64,000 bases of DNA from Coccinella septempunctata. Its lineage: Eukaryota > Arthropoda > Insecta > Coleoptera > Coccinellidae. The position numbers were made by a program, and so were the translations under genes. A model generated the notes under the pieces. That model was not told the DNA's origin, did not search any database, and saw only the letters and a program-made list of their open reading frames with translations. Positions 1 through 11,900 of this stretch are shown here, in pieces; within the stretch, counting starts at the first letter, position 1, and each line of letters starts with the position of its first letter. The DNA is taken from contig NC_058189.1 in the NCBI RefSeq assembly GCF_907165205.1, positions 51,424,270-51,488,269 on the forward strand, read 5' to 3'.

Positions 1-347
1 TATATTCCGTCGACGAGTCTGATGTCTTCATATCAATCACATTTATGTAGTTTTGTATAGTGCGTCCTATTTTGGTCGAGACAGTCTTGGTTGTTATCGG
101 GATAAAACATCGCCGTTTTCTGTCCCTATTTTCTGGGAATCTCGAAATGGCAAAGACAGATTTTTATACCCGTTCTAAATCTACGATATTATAAGCAACT
201 ATGTTCATCAAAAAGATGATGATGTTTCATTATTATTATCAGAATATTTAAGAGGAGAAATTAATCATTTTTGCCGTTTAAAAAATTAATTCACATTTTA
301 GAACAGAAAGTTATAAGATTTCAGATGACGCTTTTTAGATGAAACTA
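1..347. other. AT-rich non-coding stretch
   Basis: No open frame, splice structure or repeat recognised. It is probably intronic DNA of the minus-strand gene whose exons lie at 47 and 55 kb. Confidence 0.4.
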
Positions 348-853
348 GCTGACCCAGCAAACGTTGTTTTGCCATATAAATAATTTCCATGTTGTATCAT
401 AAAAAAATAGAAATTAAAAATTTTGTCTAAAAAATAAAAAAAAAATTAGGGGTGGACTACCCCTAACATTTAGGGGGATGAAAAATAGATGTTGGCCGAT
501 TCTCATAGATAGCTGACCCGGCAAACGTTGTTTTGCCATATAAATAATTTCCTAATGATTAAATTACTAAAATGGCTATTAAAAAATAAGGGTTGATCGT
601 AGAAGGGTGAAAATTGAGGATTGTATGTATTTTTGTATGTTGTATCATTAAAAAATAGAAATTAAAAATTTTGTCTAAAAAATACAAAAAAAAATTTAGG
701 GGTGGACTACCCCTAACATTTAGGGGGATGAAAAATAGATGTTGGCCGATTCTCATAGATACCGGATAAGCACAAAAAATTTCATCAAAATCGGTCAAGC
801 CGTTTCGGAGGAGTATGGTAACAAAAACTATGAGACGAGAATTTTATATATTA
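348..853 (+). repeat. Non-LTR (RTE-like) 3' tail, tandemly duplicated
   Basis: Two head-to-tail copies of a unit that starts AGCTGACCC(A/G)GCAAACG and includes a GGGGTGGACTACCCCTA hairpin. The first copy is 348-510 and the second begins at 511. The first lacks about 80 bases that the second has (about 553-636). The block ends with an AAAATCGGTCAAGCCGTTTC-type tail and ACGAGAATTTTATATATTAG. From memory, this tail resembles 3' ends of RTE-type LINEs that are common in insect genomes. No reverse transcriptase is present, so this is a 5'-truncated insertion. The class call is recognition by eye; the duplication is seen directly. Confidence 0.55.
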
Positions 854-1202
854 GATGTACGCAATTCTGATCGTAGTGAGATAACACCAATTTTTAAAAC
901 AAGATAATGTGTCCTTCAAAAAAGAAAAATTTTATCACTATTGGTTGGAAAGTTTTTATTTGATTTGAATAAACTCGTAAGCGGCTTACTGGCTTTTGTG
1001 ACTTATTCATTGAGCGAAATTGAAAAGTTAACCATGAGTATGATGCGGGTATGTTAGTGTATTTTATGGGTTTTTCAAATGTGCTATCAGAAAAACTATC
1101 TAACATAGGCTTGGGAAGTAATCATGGAAAAACCATTAAAAAAATAAATCAGTTTTCGAAATTAAATGTATCAGAGAGAATTTCCAACTATGTATACAGG
1201 AT
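854..1202. other. AT-rich non-coding stretch
   Basis: Short open frames on both strands overlap each other and show no homology I can recognise. No gene is supported. Confidence 0.35.
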
Positions 1203-1745
1203 AAGTAACTTTTTTCCTATACCATTTTTTCCGAATCGGCTCGGTTTAAAATATAAAAACCACAAAAAAATGGTATTTTTAGTTCTATCCCACAAACGGT
1301 ATTATCGATTGAAATGAGTTCGGGAAAATATGTTTTTATTCATTTGATGAATCTTTTTCGAACACAAGATATAATCCACGTCTTCCAGTTTTCTCATTAT
1401 GATCATTACTTACCATAAAAATATCAAAAGATCAAAGAACCCAACTCTTGAAACTAAGTTGGAAGCTATCTATTGAATATTTGAATGTTTCGTAAAATAA
1501 AAGTATTCCTCAAATTTTCTTGTATAATACGCCGTTTTCGACTAATTTGATGTTCAAAAATAAAAAATATCTGTGATATTCGGAAAATTGGGTACCTTGG
1601 CTGATTGCAACTCTGTTTGAAAGATCCACAGATGTGTAATGTCATAGCTTTGTTATTCTGAATTTTATTTTTCCAGAGGTGGCACAGCTTATTAAGAAAA
1701 CTCAAAATGGCCCTATGTTTTTATCAGAGCCGAATCGGAAAATAT
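1203..1745 (-). repeat. MITE family A, copy A1 (both ends missing)
   Basis: Internal part of the ~620-bp family A element in reverse orientation. It carries the family landmarks GGTTTAAAATATAAAAACC, TCGAACACAAGATATAA, AACCCAACTCTTGAAACTA and GATCCACAGATGTGTA. The CAGGGTGAGTC termini are absent, so this is an old, trimmed copy. Short open frames inside it are not genes. Confidence 0.75.
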
Positions 1746-1765
1746 TAATATTAATTTTTTCCACC

Positions 1766-2190
1766 CCTTCTTCCGAAAACGGCAGAATTTTTTCTAACAC
1801 AATAATATTCAGACACTTTCTGAATTATCCACTGAAATGTATCAAAATAATGGTGATTTTAAAATCAATTCAAACAAAGTCGTTTTAAATTACTCCGAGG
1901 AAATAAAATCAATATTCGGAAAATATTAGTCATTGTGCATATGGATTGATGAAAACTCTAAGTCAAATGAAATAAAATGAAATGAACCATTAATATTTGA
2001 CATCAAATATTTATCGAACTATGGAAATATTTTCCTAATATTGATTTTATTTTCTCAGAGCAATTTTGAATGAAGTGGATTAAAACAAATGAAAAGTTCC
2101 CATTGGAATTTTTATATATTCGATCTGAGAATTCATTGGGCATTCGAAAAATAAATAAAATTTTGCCGTTTTCGGAAAACTGAAAGTTGA
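1766..2190. repeat. Diverged inverted repeat (foldback element)
   Basis: The arm at about 1766-1925 (CCGAAAACGGCAGAATTTT ... AATCAATATTCGGAAAATAT) recurs as its reverse complement at about 2022-2190 (ATATTTTCCTAATATTGATT ... AAATTTTGCCGTTTTCGG). The arms are clearly diverged, with a spacer of about 100 bp. It looks like an old foldback element with no coding content. Confidence 0.5.
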
Positions 2191-2236
2191 AATAGGAATG
2201 AAAATGGTCAGAAATTATGTCTGAACCATTCACCAC

Positions 2237-2461
2237 CGGTTTCACAAAACTTGATCGAGGAATCAACGCTTGATTGACGGATAAATTTCAATTCGTTTTC
2301 AATCGATAATTCAGTCGTGATCATTCAGAATATCAGTCTCGCAATAAATTATGATCCAGTCAACGATTCTCAATTGCTACTTAGTCAATATATTCAGAAA
2401 TGTGTTCGAAATCGAGTGACTGTCAAATCGTTCATCGCCGAATCAAAGTTTTGTGAAACCC
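2237..2461. repeat. Small MITE with short terminal inverted repeats
   Basis: It begins GGTTTCACAAAACTTGATC and ends ATCAAAGTTTTGTGAAACC, giving terminal inverted repeats of about 18 bp around ~190 bp of AT-rich filler. No clear target duplication was resolved and no transposase is encoded. Confidence 0.5.
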
Positions 2462-3391
2462 GCTGTTAATCTTAAAAATCAGTAAAATGTGCAAAAAATT
2501 TCATAACTACGATCTATAGATTTTCCAATGGCATATACTTTTCAATTTTCTTCAAAAACTTCAGAATCCAGTGACCTGCTTACGGAAAACACACTGAACA
2601 ATCCCATTAAAGTTTTCAAAGTTGTGAATAGATGGCATAAAACGATCTCAGCGAAGCCCTGACCTAAATTCCACGTGTTCGATTCAATATAATATTCAAG
2701 AAATTACTATGCCTCTAAATAAACCAATATAACACAAAAAAATCTCATAATTCTCTAATACTATTCGGAAAAATCCAGCAATTTATGCAGTTAAATAAAT
2801 AATGCGCCCGAGAAGAATTACCACTAATAGTAATCAATATTGATCCACCGGATTTCGTAACGTCTATATTTTCACTGAACTTGAGCTTGAAAAGACCGGC
2901 CAGATCATAATACTCCATTAAAAGATGATTATAGATCAGAATGTGAATCGTTCCGAAGTCTACGTTATTACCATTATTTCTATCGTTTGTAATATTTCAA
3001 TTAGGCGGTTATTAATGACCATCAATCGAACGAACGCCTTGCATATCCTGTAACTGTTATGGTCTGTGTTTTCTCGACAATTTCCGTATCGACCGAGATA
3101 TGAGATTTACAGCTACTTTCAATCGATTATCGCAACCTTTTTTTTAATTAATACAGTTAATTCCGAAACTGATACTGGGAATGTGTGTATCGTATAGCGA
3201 GGTTCATCATTTCATCGACTGCTGGTAGTATTTTTCAAAATGAGCTCAAAAAATCACAGTACAGCTTGACTGTTATTATTGGAGATATCTATATTAAAAT
3301 TTATTATAATTGCTCAAAACTAAGTGAAATCGGAACTCAATTATCAATTCAGCGTCTTAATTTCAAGTACCACAAAATAAAAGAACATATA
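2462..3391. other. AT-rich unique stretch
   Basis: No repeat, splice-bounded exon or RNA gene recognised. The open frame crossing 3185-3439 runs into a family A terminus and is not a gene. Confidence 0.35.
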
Positions 3392-3992
3392 CAGGGTGAG
3401 TCTTTGACTGGTAGAAATATTTTAACAGTAGATTTTTGAGGTCAATGAAACACTTTTTTCCTATACTATTTTTTTCCGATTCAGCCCCGATAAAAAGATA
3501 TTGCCATTTTAAGTTTTCATAATGAGCTGTGCCACAACTGGAAAAACAAAATTACCTTCAGAATAACTAGTTGAAACTGTGACACTACACATCTGTGGAT
3601 CTAAACAGAGTAGTATACAGTCAAAGTACCCCCAATTGGTCAAATTTCACAAATACTTTTAAATTTCTGATCATCAAATTACTCGAAAACGGCGCAATAT
3701 ACAGGAAAATATGAGAAATACTTTCATTTTCCAAAATGTTCAAATATTCTCTAGATAACTTCCAACTTAGTTTCAAGAATTGGGTTCTTTGAATTTTTGG
3801 TATTTTTATGGTACGTAATGGACATAATGAGAAAACTGGTAAGCATGGGCGATATCTTGTGTTCGAAAAAGATTAATTGAATACATAAAAAACTATATTC
3901 CGAAATTCATTTCATTCGATAAAACCGTTTGTGAGATAAAACTAAAAATAACATTTTTTTTATAGTTTCTCAACAGCCTGTATCTTTCAAAC
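3392..3992 (+). repeat. MITE family A, copy A2 (right end truncated)
   Basis: It starts with the family terminus CAGGGTGAGTCTTTGACT after TA and runs through all internal landmarks to ACAGCCTGTATCTTTCAAAC. The last ~70 bp, including the right terminus, is missing. Confidence 0.8.
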
Positions 3993-4514
3993 AAGTGAAG
4001 GAAAAAATTGTTTCTGAAACATCTTTAACTTTAATTAAATCACGTAATTTAACTTAGTGAAACAAATTGTACTTTTTTTTTTCTCTGAAATAATTCACTG
4101 TATTCAACAGCCTAACGTGGAAATGCCTCTGATGGCTTTCTTGACGCTCTGCTCTAAATCAGCCCTATTCACCAATAGAATCTTGGGAATTTTATTTTTA
4201 ACATATCCCCATACCCCCTTTTACGCTCATCTAAATATTGAATCCCGAGTAAACTATCCAATTTGAAAAGTGATGTATTTTTGTGATTCCATATCGTTCT
4301 GACATAAAAGTTGTTTATATCTCTGACAATTCTTCTTTCTGGAGATAATCTAGAGGAGAAAATTAATCTCATTCACATTTACTATTATAATGTTTTGAAG
4401 TATAATGTGGGAGAGACTCAACAGTTAATGATTATTTCACTTTTATGCTGATTTTGCCTTGAAGATGTAGGTAATATACCAACCCATATTTTTGAAAAGC
4501 TGAATTTTTTTATG
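3993..4514. other. AT-rich non-coding stretch
   Basis: Two antiparallel short open frames overlap here. Neither looks like a gene, and no repeat was recognised. Confidence 0.3.
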
Positions 4515-5521
4515 ATATGAGATAAAAAAAAATGCATTCGTATTAAAATAACGAAATTGTTTTTTATCCACCATCAGTACAAGAGATGAAAAAAATTGAA
4601 TACATTGTAGTATTTCCAGTGGAACAGTGCCTGTAGGAAGTTTTTATCGTTTTTAGATATTTTCGGAAATAAAGAAGTCATGGCACATTTTCAAAATCGA
4701 GAAAATATTAAAATTTGGTTATATCTTCAAGACAAATGAAGTATCGTGAAGCGGTTTCCACTAATGCACTTTTCACCTCGCTTTTCACGAAAGTCGAGCC
4801 TAGGATTTCTCTCAACGTTTTTTCCTTCACTTGACTCGTACAAATATTTCAACAATTGATTCTTCTTCCTTCACCATTTTTTCCGAATCGGTTCGGTTCA
4901 AAAGATACAGGCTATTGAAAAACCATAAAAAAAATGATATTTTCAGTTTTATCTCACCAACGGTTTTATGGAACTAAATGAGTTTCGGAATATATTTTTT
5001 CATTTATTTGATGAATCTTTTTCGAACACAAGATATAACCTACGTCTCCCAGATTTCTAATTATGACCTTTAAGTACCATAAAAATATCAAAAATTCTAA
5101 GAATCCAACTCTTGAAACTAGGTTAGACGCTATCTCATGAATATTTGAACGTTTTGTGAAATAAAAGTATTCTTCATATAATTCTCGTAATTACTCCGTT
5201 TTCGAGTAATTTGATGTCCGAAAATTAAAAAGCATCTGTGAAATTTAAAAATTGGGTATTTTGGTTGACTGCAACTCTGGTTAAAAGATCCACAGAGTCA
5301 ACTTGTTATTCTGAAGGTAATTTCGTTTTTTTTTTTTGAGGGGTGGCACTACTCTTTATGAAAACAAAAATGGCTTTATCTTTTTATCAGGGCCGAACTG
5401 GAAAAAATGGTAGAGGAAAAAAGAATCTACTGTTCAAATAATTGTACGAGTCGAAGACTCAACCTTTATACTCTAGAAGTACCAGAAACAGCCAGAATCA
5501 AACAATTTGGGATACCCTGTA
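4515..5521 (+). repeat. Repeat family L, copy L1, split by MITE A3
   Basis: 4515-4826 matches 18531-18800, sharing GAAGT(C/T)ATGGCACATTTTC, GAGCC(T/C)AG and TCTCAACGTTTTT. The match resumes after the inserted A element at 5467-5521 (AGAAGTACCAGAAACAGCC and CAATTTGGGATACCCTG) and ends in the CCCTGTAC motif typical of this superfamily. It is non-coding. Confidence 0.65.
4831..5466 (-). repeat. MITE family A, copy A3, nested in L1
   Basis: Reverse-oriented family A copy with both terminal regions recognisable: TTGACTCGTACAAATATTTC on the left and GTACGAGTCGAAGACTCAAC on the right. The outermost bases have decayed. It interrupts repeat L1, so A moved after L. Confidence 0.75.
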
Positions 5522-5522
5522 C

Positions 5523-6010
5523 TGGGTGGTACCACTAAAAAATCAAAAATTAAAAACAATCCGCGTTTTCCAAAACGCGGATCTTACAGTATCGCACTCA
5601 AAAGGATCAACATCGATCGAAGACGTTCAGCGAAGGCCAAAAAGTGTCCCACAACCGAATCGATTACACGGGGACCGAATTTCTTCACCCACGCGGCGCC
5701 GACGACGGCATCAGCGCCGGCCTCCGTCAGAAACGGGCCGCGCGATGACTTCATTCCCAGAAAAACGTTCCGGAACGTGTTTATGGGACACCCTTTTGCG
5801 TGTCCGAACGTCGCGTTCCGTGGCTTTACGGGTGCCCAATTTTTTTCTCCGTTCTCCGACCGCCCGATAATTAATAAGGGGGCGATAAAAACGTCGAAAG
5901 AATGTGCGACGCAGATCGATATCGGTGTTAATTGGAACTAAAGTAGCCTATTAAAATGCGCCATCAATGGATGGTTCGGTTAGATCGGTGCCGGTGATTC
6001 TCGGCAGGGA
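5523..6010. other. GC-rich single-copy island with two overlapping open frames
   Basis: Much more GC-rich and CpG-rich than its surroundings. Two plus-strand frames are open across it (5442-5870, 142 codons; 5507-5941, 144 codons), but low stop density is expected at this GC content. Both frames start inside repeat L1, and neither gives a recognisable domain. There is no convincing acceptor/donor pair. It is most likely conserved non-coding DNA; a lineage-specific exon cannot be excluded. Confidence 0.35.
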
Positions 6011-6159
6011 GGTAGTTGAGGATTTTTCGATACACTCTACATGGATACTCACTGATTTAAAAATCGATATCATTGAGATTTTAGAGACTTGAAAAAAAAA
6101 ATTTTTTCAATGAAATATTTTTTTAGTTTGGTACTTGTAAAGTTAATTAGAAATTATAA

Positions 6160-6744
6160 ACGCCTTACCTACCTAGGTAGGTCACTGATGAGCTCAAAAT
6201 ATTTTTCCGCTGACCTCTAAATAATAGCTCTTTTCAATATACACGAAATTAGACTTTAATGAACGCTTTTAATGGTTTATTTCTTATTAATGCATTATTG
6301 TCATGGGGATCTCGAACATTAACGTGGTAGCTTTGCTTGCACGTTAAAGTGTCTCAACCTTTTATCGATGTCATTAATAAACTAGTTGATTGAATAACTA
6401 TTTCATTTCGAATCTTTAGGCGAACTATCATTTTTTTGAAATGCAAACTTTCATCGAATTTGCTGTTTTTGAATTGGAAAAAACGTTTGTCAGTAGATTC
6501 TACGTATAAAAGTGCTTAAGAAGGTTCAAGTTTCAGATCTGTAACTTCAAAAACAAAAAAGTTATGAGAACTTTTCGAAATCGTCAAAATTTCAATTTTT
6601 GCTCATAACTCATAAACGTAGGAGGCTACGGTTTTCACCATTCTTTGTTTCTCTGAAAAAGAGCTCCTGAACGTGACACCGGTTTTGGTCTAGCACTTCT
6701 AGTTTCCGAGTTTCTCTCACTGGACATCGAATTTGAGACACCCT
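6160..6744 (+). repeat. MITE family B, diverged interrupted copy B1
   Basis: Family B landmarks are present: GATGAGCTCAAAATATTTTT at about 6188, and after a ~175-bp interruption GGCGAACT, TCTACGTATAAAAGTGC, GTTATGAGAACTTTTCGAAA and GTAGGAGGCTACGGTTTTCA. The right end reads GACATCGAATTTGAGACACC then CTGTA, a variant shared with B6 at 44.85 kb. Non-coding. Confidence 0.65.
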
Positions 6745-7012
6745 GTATAGAGGAATTTCATTTTCGAAGTGGGAAATTTTGAACAGACTAAAAATGTAAT
6801 TTGAGGCATACACAATCCGTCTGTTCCGATATTCCTGAATAGTACTGTCAGAATTTCAGAAACGATGCCTATTGGCCCAGTCGTTCGAGTTCTATTGTTA
6901 TTCGATTGCGGGCCAGTACTAACAGCAATATCGGAACAGGCCCACGGTCTTATGATATAGCATTTGAGATTCAAATCTCAAGTTGATGCACTAAGAACCC
7001 CTGAGAACTATA
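6745..7012. repeat. Short inverted repeat in AT-rich DNA
   Basis: CTGTTCCGATATTCCTGAAT at about 6824 is inverted at about 6914-6938 as ACAGCAATATCGGAACAG. This gives arms of ~26 bp around an ~85-bp loop that includes TTCGAGTTCTATTGTTATTC. It may be a solo MITE; no gene. Confidence 0.4.
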
Positions 7013-7531
7013 CAGGGTGTTTTTTAAGGTAAGGCTCTTTTTTCAATAGAAGGTAGAACTGGTCAAAATGAAGCGTTTCACCAAAAATCACCTATACAAA
7101 ACTTTAAATAGGACAAATTTGAAAAAAAAAAATTGAAATGATTACTGAAATAGATCCTAATACGACCCTAGACCGTTTGTTAGCTGAATTATCGCAAAGC
7201 AGTGGGAAAAAACTTATCTCCTGATTCGACCATGTAGTTTCGTTTAGAATATTGGCTCGTTCGATATTAACGTGACATTGAAAATAAAAACTCAGGATTG
7301 CCGAATTGTTCTCATATTTTTTAGTAACTTACACGATTTTATGAAATGGCTCATTTCGATACCAATTGACAGAAAAGACTTAGGTTACAAGTGTGAGAAA
7401 AAAAGAATATTACTTCAAAATCTAATCCAATAAAATTCGTCTCAATTATTTACGAATTTTTTCACAATGGGCATCACAATCTTCTTCTTTGAACATTCCA
7501 ACAATCGTCGTAAAAATGGGATGAAATGGGA

Positions 7532-7540
7532 AAACATCAT
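7532..7540 (+). repeat. Target-site duplication (left), AAACATCAT
   Basis: Nine bases immediately left of the foldback element, identical to 12194-12202. The related empty site at 34903-34911 has the sequence once. Confidence 0.85.
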
Positions 7541-7738
7541 ACGGGTGTGAAGGCAGCAACGGTTTACAGCAACGGTTTTTTCATTTTCGCTTTTACCATA
7601 CAGATTGTAAAAATACCTGTTGTTTGGGATTTTTTGATATGAATGGGTTATTTAGAACATTATAAACACAGTCTATAGGGTGAAATAATTTGTGCATCGA
7701 AAACTACCCCCACCAATCCCCTGAAATTTAACTATCTT

Positions 7739-8974
7739 GATACACAGTGAAAAAACCCCGTTGCTCGGAGTTTTTCTATGAAAATGGGTTCTTACCCACA
7801 TACTGAACACGATCTATAGGGTGAAATGATTTGTGCATCAAAAACTACCCCCCTCCAACCCTCGGAAGTTGAAATAACTTGATACAGTAAAAAGTGTGAA
7901 AAAAACCCGTTGCTCGTAGTTTTTTGATGGAAATGGGTTGTTACCAACATACTGAACACGATCTATAGGGTGAAATAATTTGTGCATCAAAAACTACCCC
8001 CCTCCAACCCTCTAATGTTGAACTATCTTGATACAGTAAAAAGTGTGAAAAAAACCCGTTGCTCGTAGTTTTTTGATGGGAATGGGTTGTTACCAACATA
8101 CTGAACACGATCTATAGGGTGAAATAATTTGTGCATCAAAAACTTCCCCCCCTCCAACCCTCTAATGTTGAACTATCTTGATACAGTAAAAAGTGTGAAA
8201 AAAAAACCGTTGCTCGGGGTTTTTTGATGGAAATGGGTTGTTACCAACATACTGAACACGATCTATAGGGTGAAATAATTTGTGCATCAAAAACTACCCC
8301 CCTCCAACCCTCTGAAGTTGAAATATCTTGATACAGTAAAAAGTGTGAAAAAAAACCGTTGCTCGTAGTTTTTTGATGGAAATGGGTTGCTACCAACATA
8401 CTAAACACGATCTATAGGGTGAAATAATTTGTGCATCAAAAACTACCCCCCTCCAACACTTATGTTGAACTATCTTGATACAGTAAAAAGTGTGAAAAAA
8501 ACCCGTTGCTCGTAGTTTTTTGATGGAAATGGGTTGCCTCCAACATACTGAACACGATCTATAGGGTGAAATAATTTGTGCATCAAAAACTACCCCCCTC
8601 CAACCCTCTAATGTTGAACTATCTTGATACAGTAAAAAGTGTGAAAAAAACCCGTTGCTCGTAGTTTTTTGATGGGAATGGGTTGTTACCAACATACTGA
8701 ACACGATCTATAAGGTGAAATAATTTGTGCATCAAAAACTACCCCCCTCCAACCCACTGAAGTTGAAATATCTTGATACAGTAAAAAATGTGAAAAAAAC
8801 CCGTTGCTCGGGGTTTTTTGATGGAAATGGGTTGTTACCAACATACTGAACACGATCTATAGGGTGAAATAGTTTTTGCATCAAAAACTACCCCTCCGCC
8901 AACCCTCTGAAATTGAACTAACCTGATACAGTAAAAAGTGTGAAAAAAACCCGTTGCTCGGTGTTTTTTGATGA
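7739..8974 (+). repeat. Left tandem array, ~150-bp unit, about 9 copies
   Basis: The anchor GATACA(C)AGT recurs at 7739, 7881, 8030, 8180, 8330, 8477, 8626, 8775 and 8925, a period of 142-150 bp. Each unit contains GTTGCTCG(T/G), ATGGAAATGGGTTG, CACGATCTATAGGGTG and AAAACTACCCCCCTCC. Units differ by a few substitutions, mainly CTACGAGC versus CCCCGAGC (read on the other strand) and homopolymer length. Confidence 0.9.
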
Positions 8975-8980
8975 AACGGT

Positions 8981-11900
8981 TTTTTTTACACTTTTTACTG
9001 TATCAAGATATTTCAACTTCAGAGGGTTGAAGGGGGGTAGTTTTTGATGCACAAATTATTTCACCTTATAGATCGTGTTTAGTATGTTGGTAACAACCCA
9101 TTTCCATCAAAAAACTACGAGCAACGGTTTTTTTTTACACTTGTTACTGCATCAATAGAGTTCAATTTCAGAGGGTTGAAGGAGGGGTAGTTTTTGATGC
9201 ACAAATTATTTCACCTTATAGATCGTGTTCAGTATGTTGGTGACAACCCATTTCCATCAAAAAACCCCGAGCAACGGTTTTTTTTTTCACACTTTTTACT
9301 GTATCAAGATAGTTCAACATTAGAGGGTTGGAGGGGGGTAGTTTTTGATGCACGAATTATTCCACCTTATAGATCGTGTTCAGTATGTTGGTAACAACCC
9401 ATTTCCATCAAAAAACCCCGAGCAACGGTGTTTTTTTCACACTTTTTAGTGTATCAAGTTAAATCAACTTCAGAGGGTTGGTGGGGGGGTAGTTTTTGAT
9501 GCACAAATTATTCCACCTTATAGATCGTGTTCAGTATGTTGGTAGCAACCCATTTCCATCAAAAAACCCCGAGCAACGGTTTTTTTTTCACACTTTTTAC
9601 TGTATCAAGATAGTTCAACATTAGAGGGTTGGAGGGGGGTAGTTTTTGATGCACAAATTATTCCACCTTATAGATCGTGTTCAGTATGTTGGTAGCAACC
9701 CATTTCCATCAAAAAACTACGAGCAACGGTTTTTTTTTCACACTTTTTACTGTATCAAGATATTTCAACTTCAGAGGGTTGGAGGGGGGTAGTTTTTGAT
9801 GCACAAATTATTTCACCCTATAGATCGTGTTCAGTATGTTGGTAACAACCCATTTCAATCAAAAAACTACGAGCAACGGTTTTTTTTTCACACTTTTTAC
9901 TGTATCAAGATATTTCAACTTCAGTGGTTTGAAGGGGGGTAGTTTTTGATGCACAAATTATTTTACCCTATAGATCGTGTTCAGTATGTTGGTAACAACC
10001 CATTTCCATCAAAAAACCCCGAGCAACGGTTTTTTTTTCACACTTTTTACTGTATCAAGATATTTCAACTTCAGTGGGTTGAAGGGAGGTAGTTTTTGAT
10101 GCACAAATTATTTCACCCTATAGATCGTGTTCAGTATGTTGGTAACAACCCATTTCCATCAAAAAACCCCGAGCAACGGTTTTTTTTCACACTTTTTACT
10201 GTATCAAGATAGTTCAACATAAGAGGGTTGGAGGGGGGTAGTTTTTGATGCATAAATCATTCCACCTTATAGATCGTGTTCAGTATGTTGGTAACAACCA
10301 ATTTCCATCAAAAAACTACGAGCAACGGTTTTTTTTTCACACTTTTTACTGTATCATGATAGTTCAACATTAGAGGGTTGGAGGGGGGTAGTTTTTGATG
10401 CACAAATTATTCCACCTTATAGATCGTGTTCAGTATGTTGGTAGCAACCCATTTCCATCAAAAAACCCCGAGCAACGGTTTTTTTTTCACACTTTTTACT
10501 GTATCAAGATAGTTCAACATTAGAGGGTTGGAGGGGGGTAGTTTTTGATGCACGAATTATTCCACCTTATAGATCGTGTTCAGTATGTTGGAGGCAACCC
10601 ATTTCCATCAAAAAACTACGAGCAACGGGTTTTTTTCACACTTTTTACTGTATCAAGATAGTTCAACATAAGTGTTGGAGGGGGGTAGTTTTTGATGCAC
10701 AAATTATTTCACCCTATAGATCGTGTTTAGTATGTTGGTAGCAACCCATTTCCATCAAAAAACCCCGAGCGACGGTTTTTTTTTTTCACACTTTTTACTG
10801 TATCAAGATAGTTCAACATAAGAGGGTTGGAGGGGGGTAGTTTTTGATGCACAAATTATTTCACCCTATAGATCGTGTTTAGTATGTCGGTAGCAACCCA
10901 TTTCCATCAAAAAACTACGAGCAACGGTTTTTTTTTCACACTTTTTACTGTATCAAGATATTTCAACTTCAGAGGGTTGGAGGGGGGTAGTTTTTGATGC
11001 ACAAATTATTTCACCCTATAGATCGTGTTCAGTATGTTGGTAACAACCCATTTCCATCAAAAAACCCCGAGCAACGGTGTTTTTTTCACACTTTTTACTG
11101 TATCAAGATAGTTCAACATAAGAGGGTTGGAGGGGGGTAGTTTTTGATGCACAAATTATTCCACCTTATAGATCGTGTTTAGTATGTTGGTAGCAACCCA
11201 TTTCCATCAAAAAACCCCGAGCGACGGTTTTTTTTTTCACACTTTTTACTGTATCAAGATAGTTCAACATAAGAGGGTTGGAGGGGGGTAGTTTTTGATG
11301 CACAAATTATTCCACCTTATAGATCGTGTTCAGTATGTTGGTAACAACCCATTTCCATAAAAAAACTACGAGCAACGGTTTTTTTTTCACACTTTTTACT
11401 GTATCAAGATAGTTCAACATTAGAGGGTTGGAGGGGGGGAAGTTTTTGATGCACAAATTATTTCACCCTATAGATCGTGTTCAGTATGTTGGTAACAACC
11501 CATTTCCATCAAAAAACCCCGAGCAACGGTTTTTTTTTCACACTTTTTACTGTATCAAGATATTTCAACTTCAGTGGGTTGAAGGGGGGTAGTTTTTGAT
11601 GCACAAATTATTTCACCCTATAGATCGTGTTCAGTATGTTGGTAACAACCCATTTCCATCAAAAAACTACGAGCAACGGGTTTTTTTCACACTTTTTACT
11701 GTATCAAGATAGTTCAACATAAGAGGGTTGGAGGGGGGTAGTTTTTGATGCACAAATTATTTCACCCTATAGATCGTGTTTAGTATGTTGGTAACAACCC
11801 ATTTCCATCAAAAAACCCCGAGCAACGGTTTTTTTTCACACTTTTTACTGTATCAAGATAGTTCAACATTAGAGGGTTGGAGGGGGTAGTTTTTGATGCA

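Noticed and set aside
8390..9394. Open frames of 66-104 codons with repeated peptide blocks
   Set aside because: They are translations of the 150-bp satellite unit; the period of 50 codons keeps the frame open by chance.
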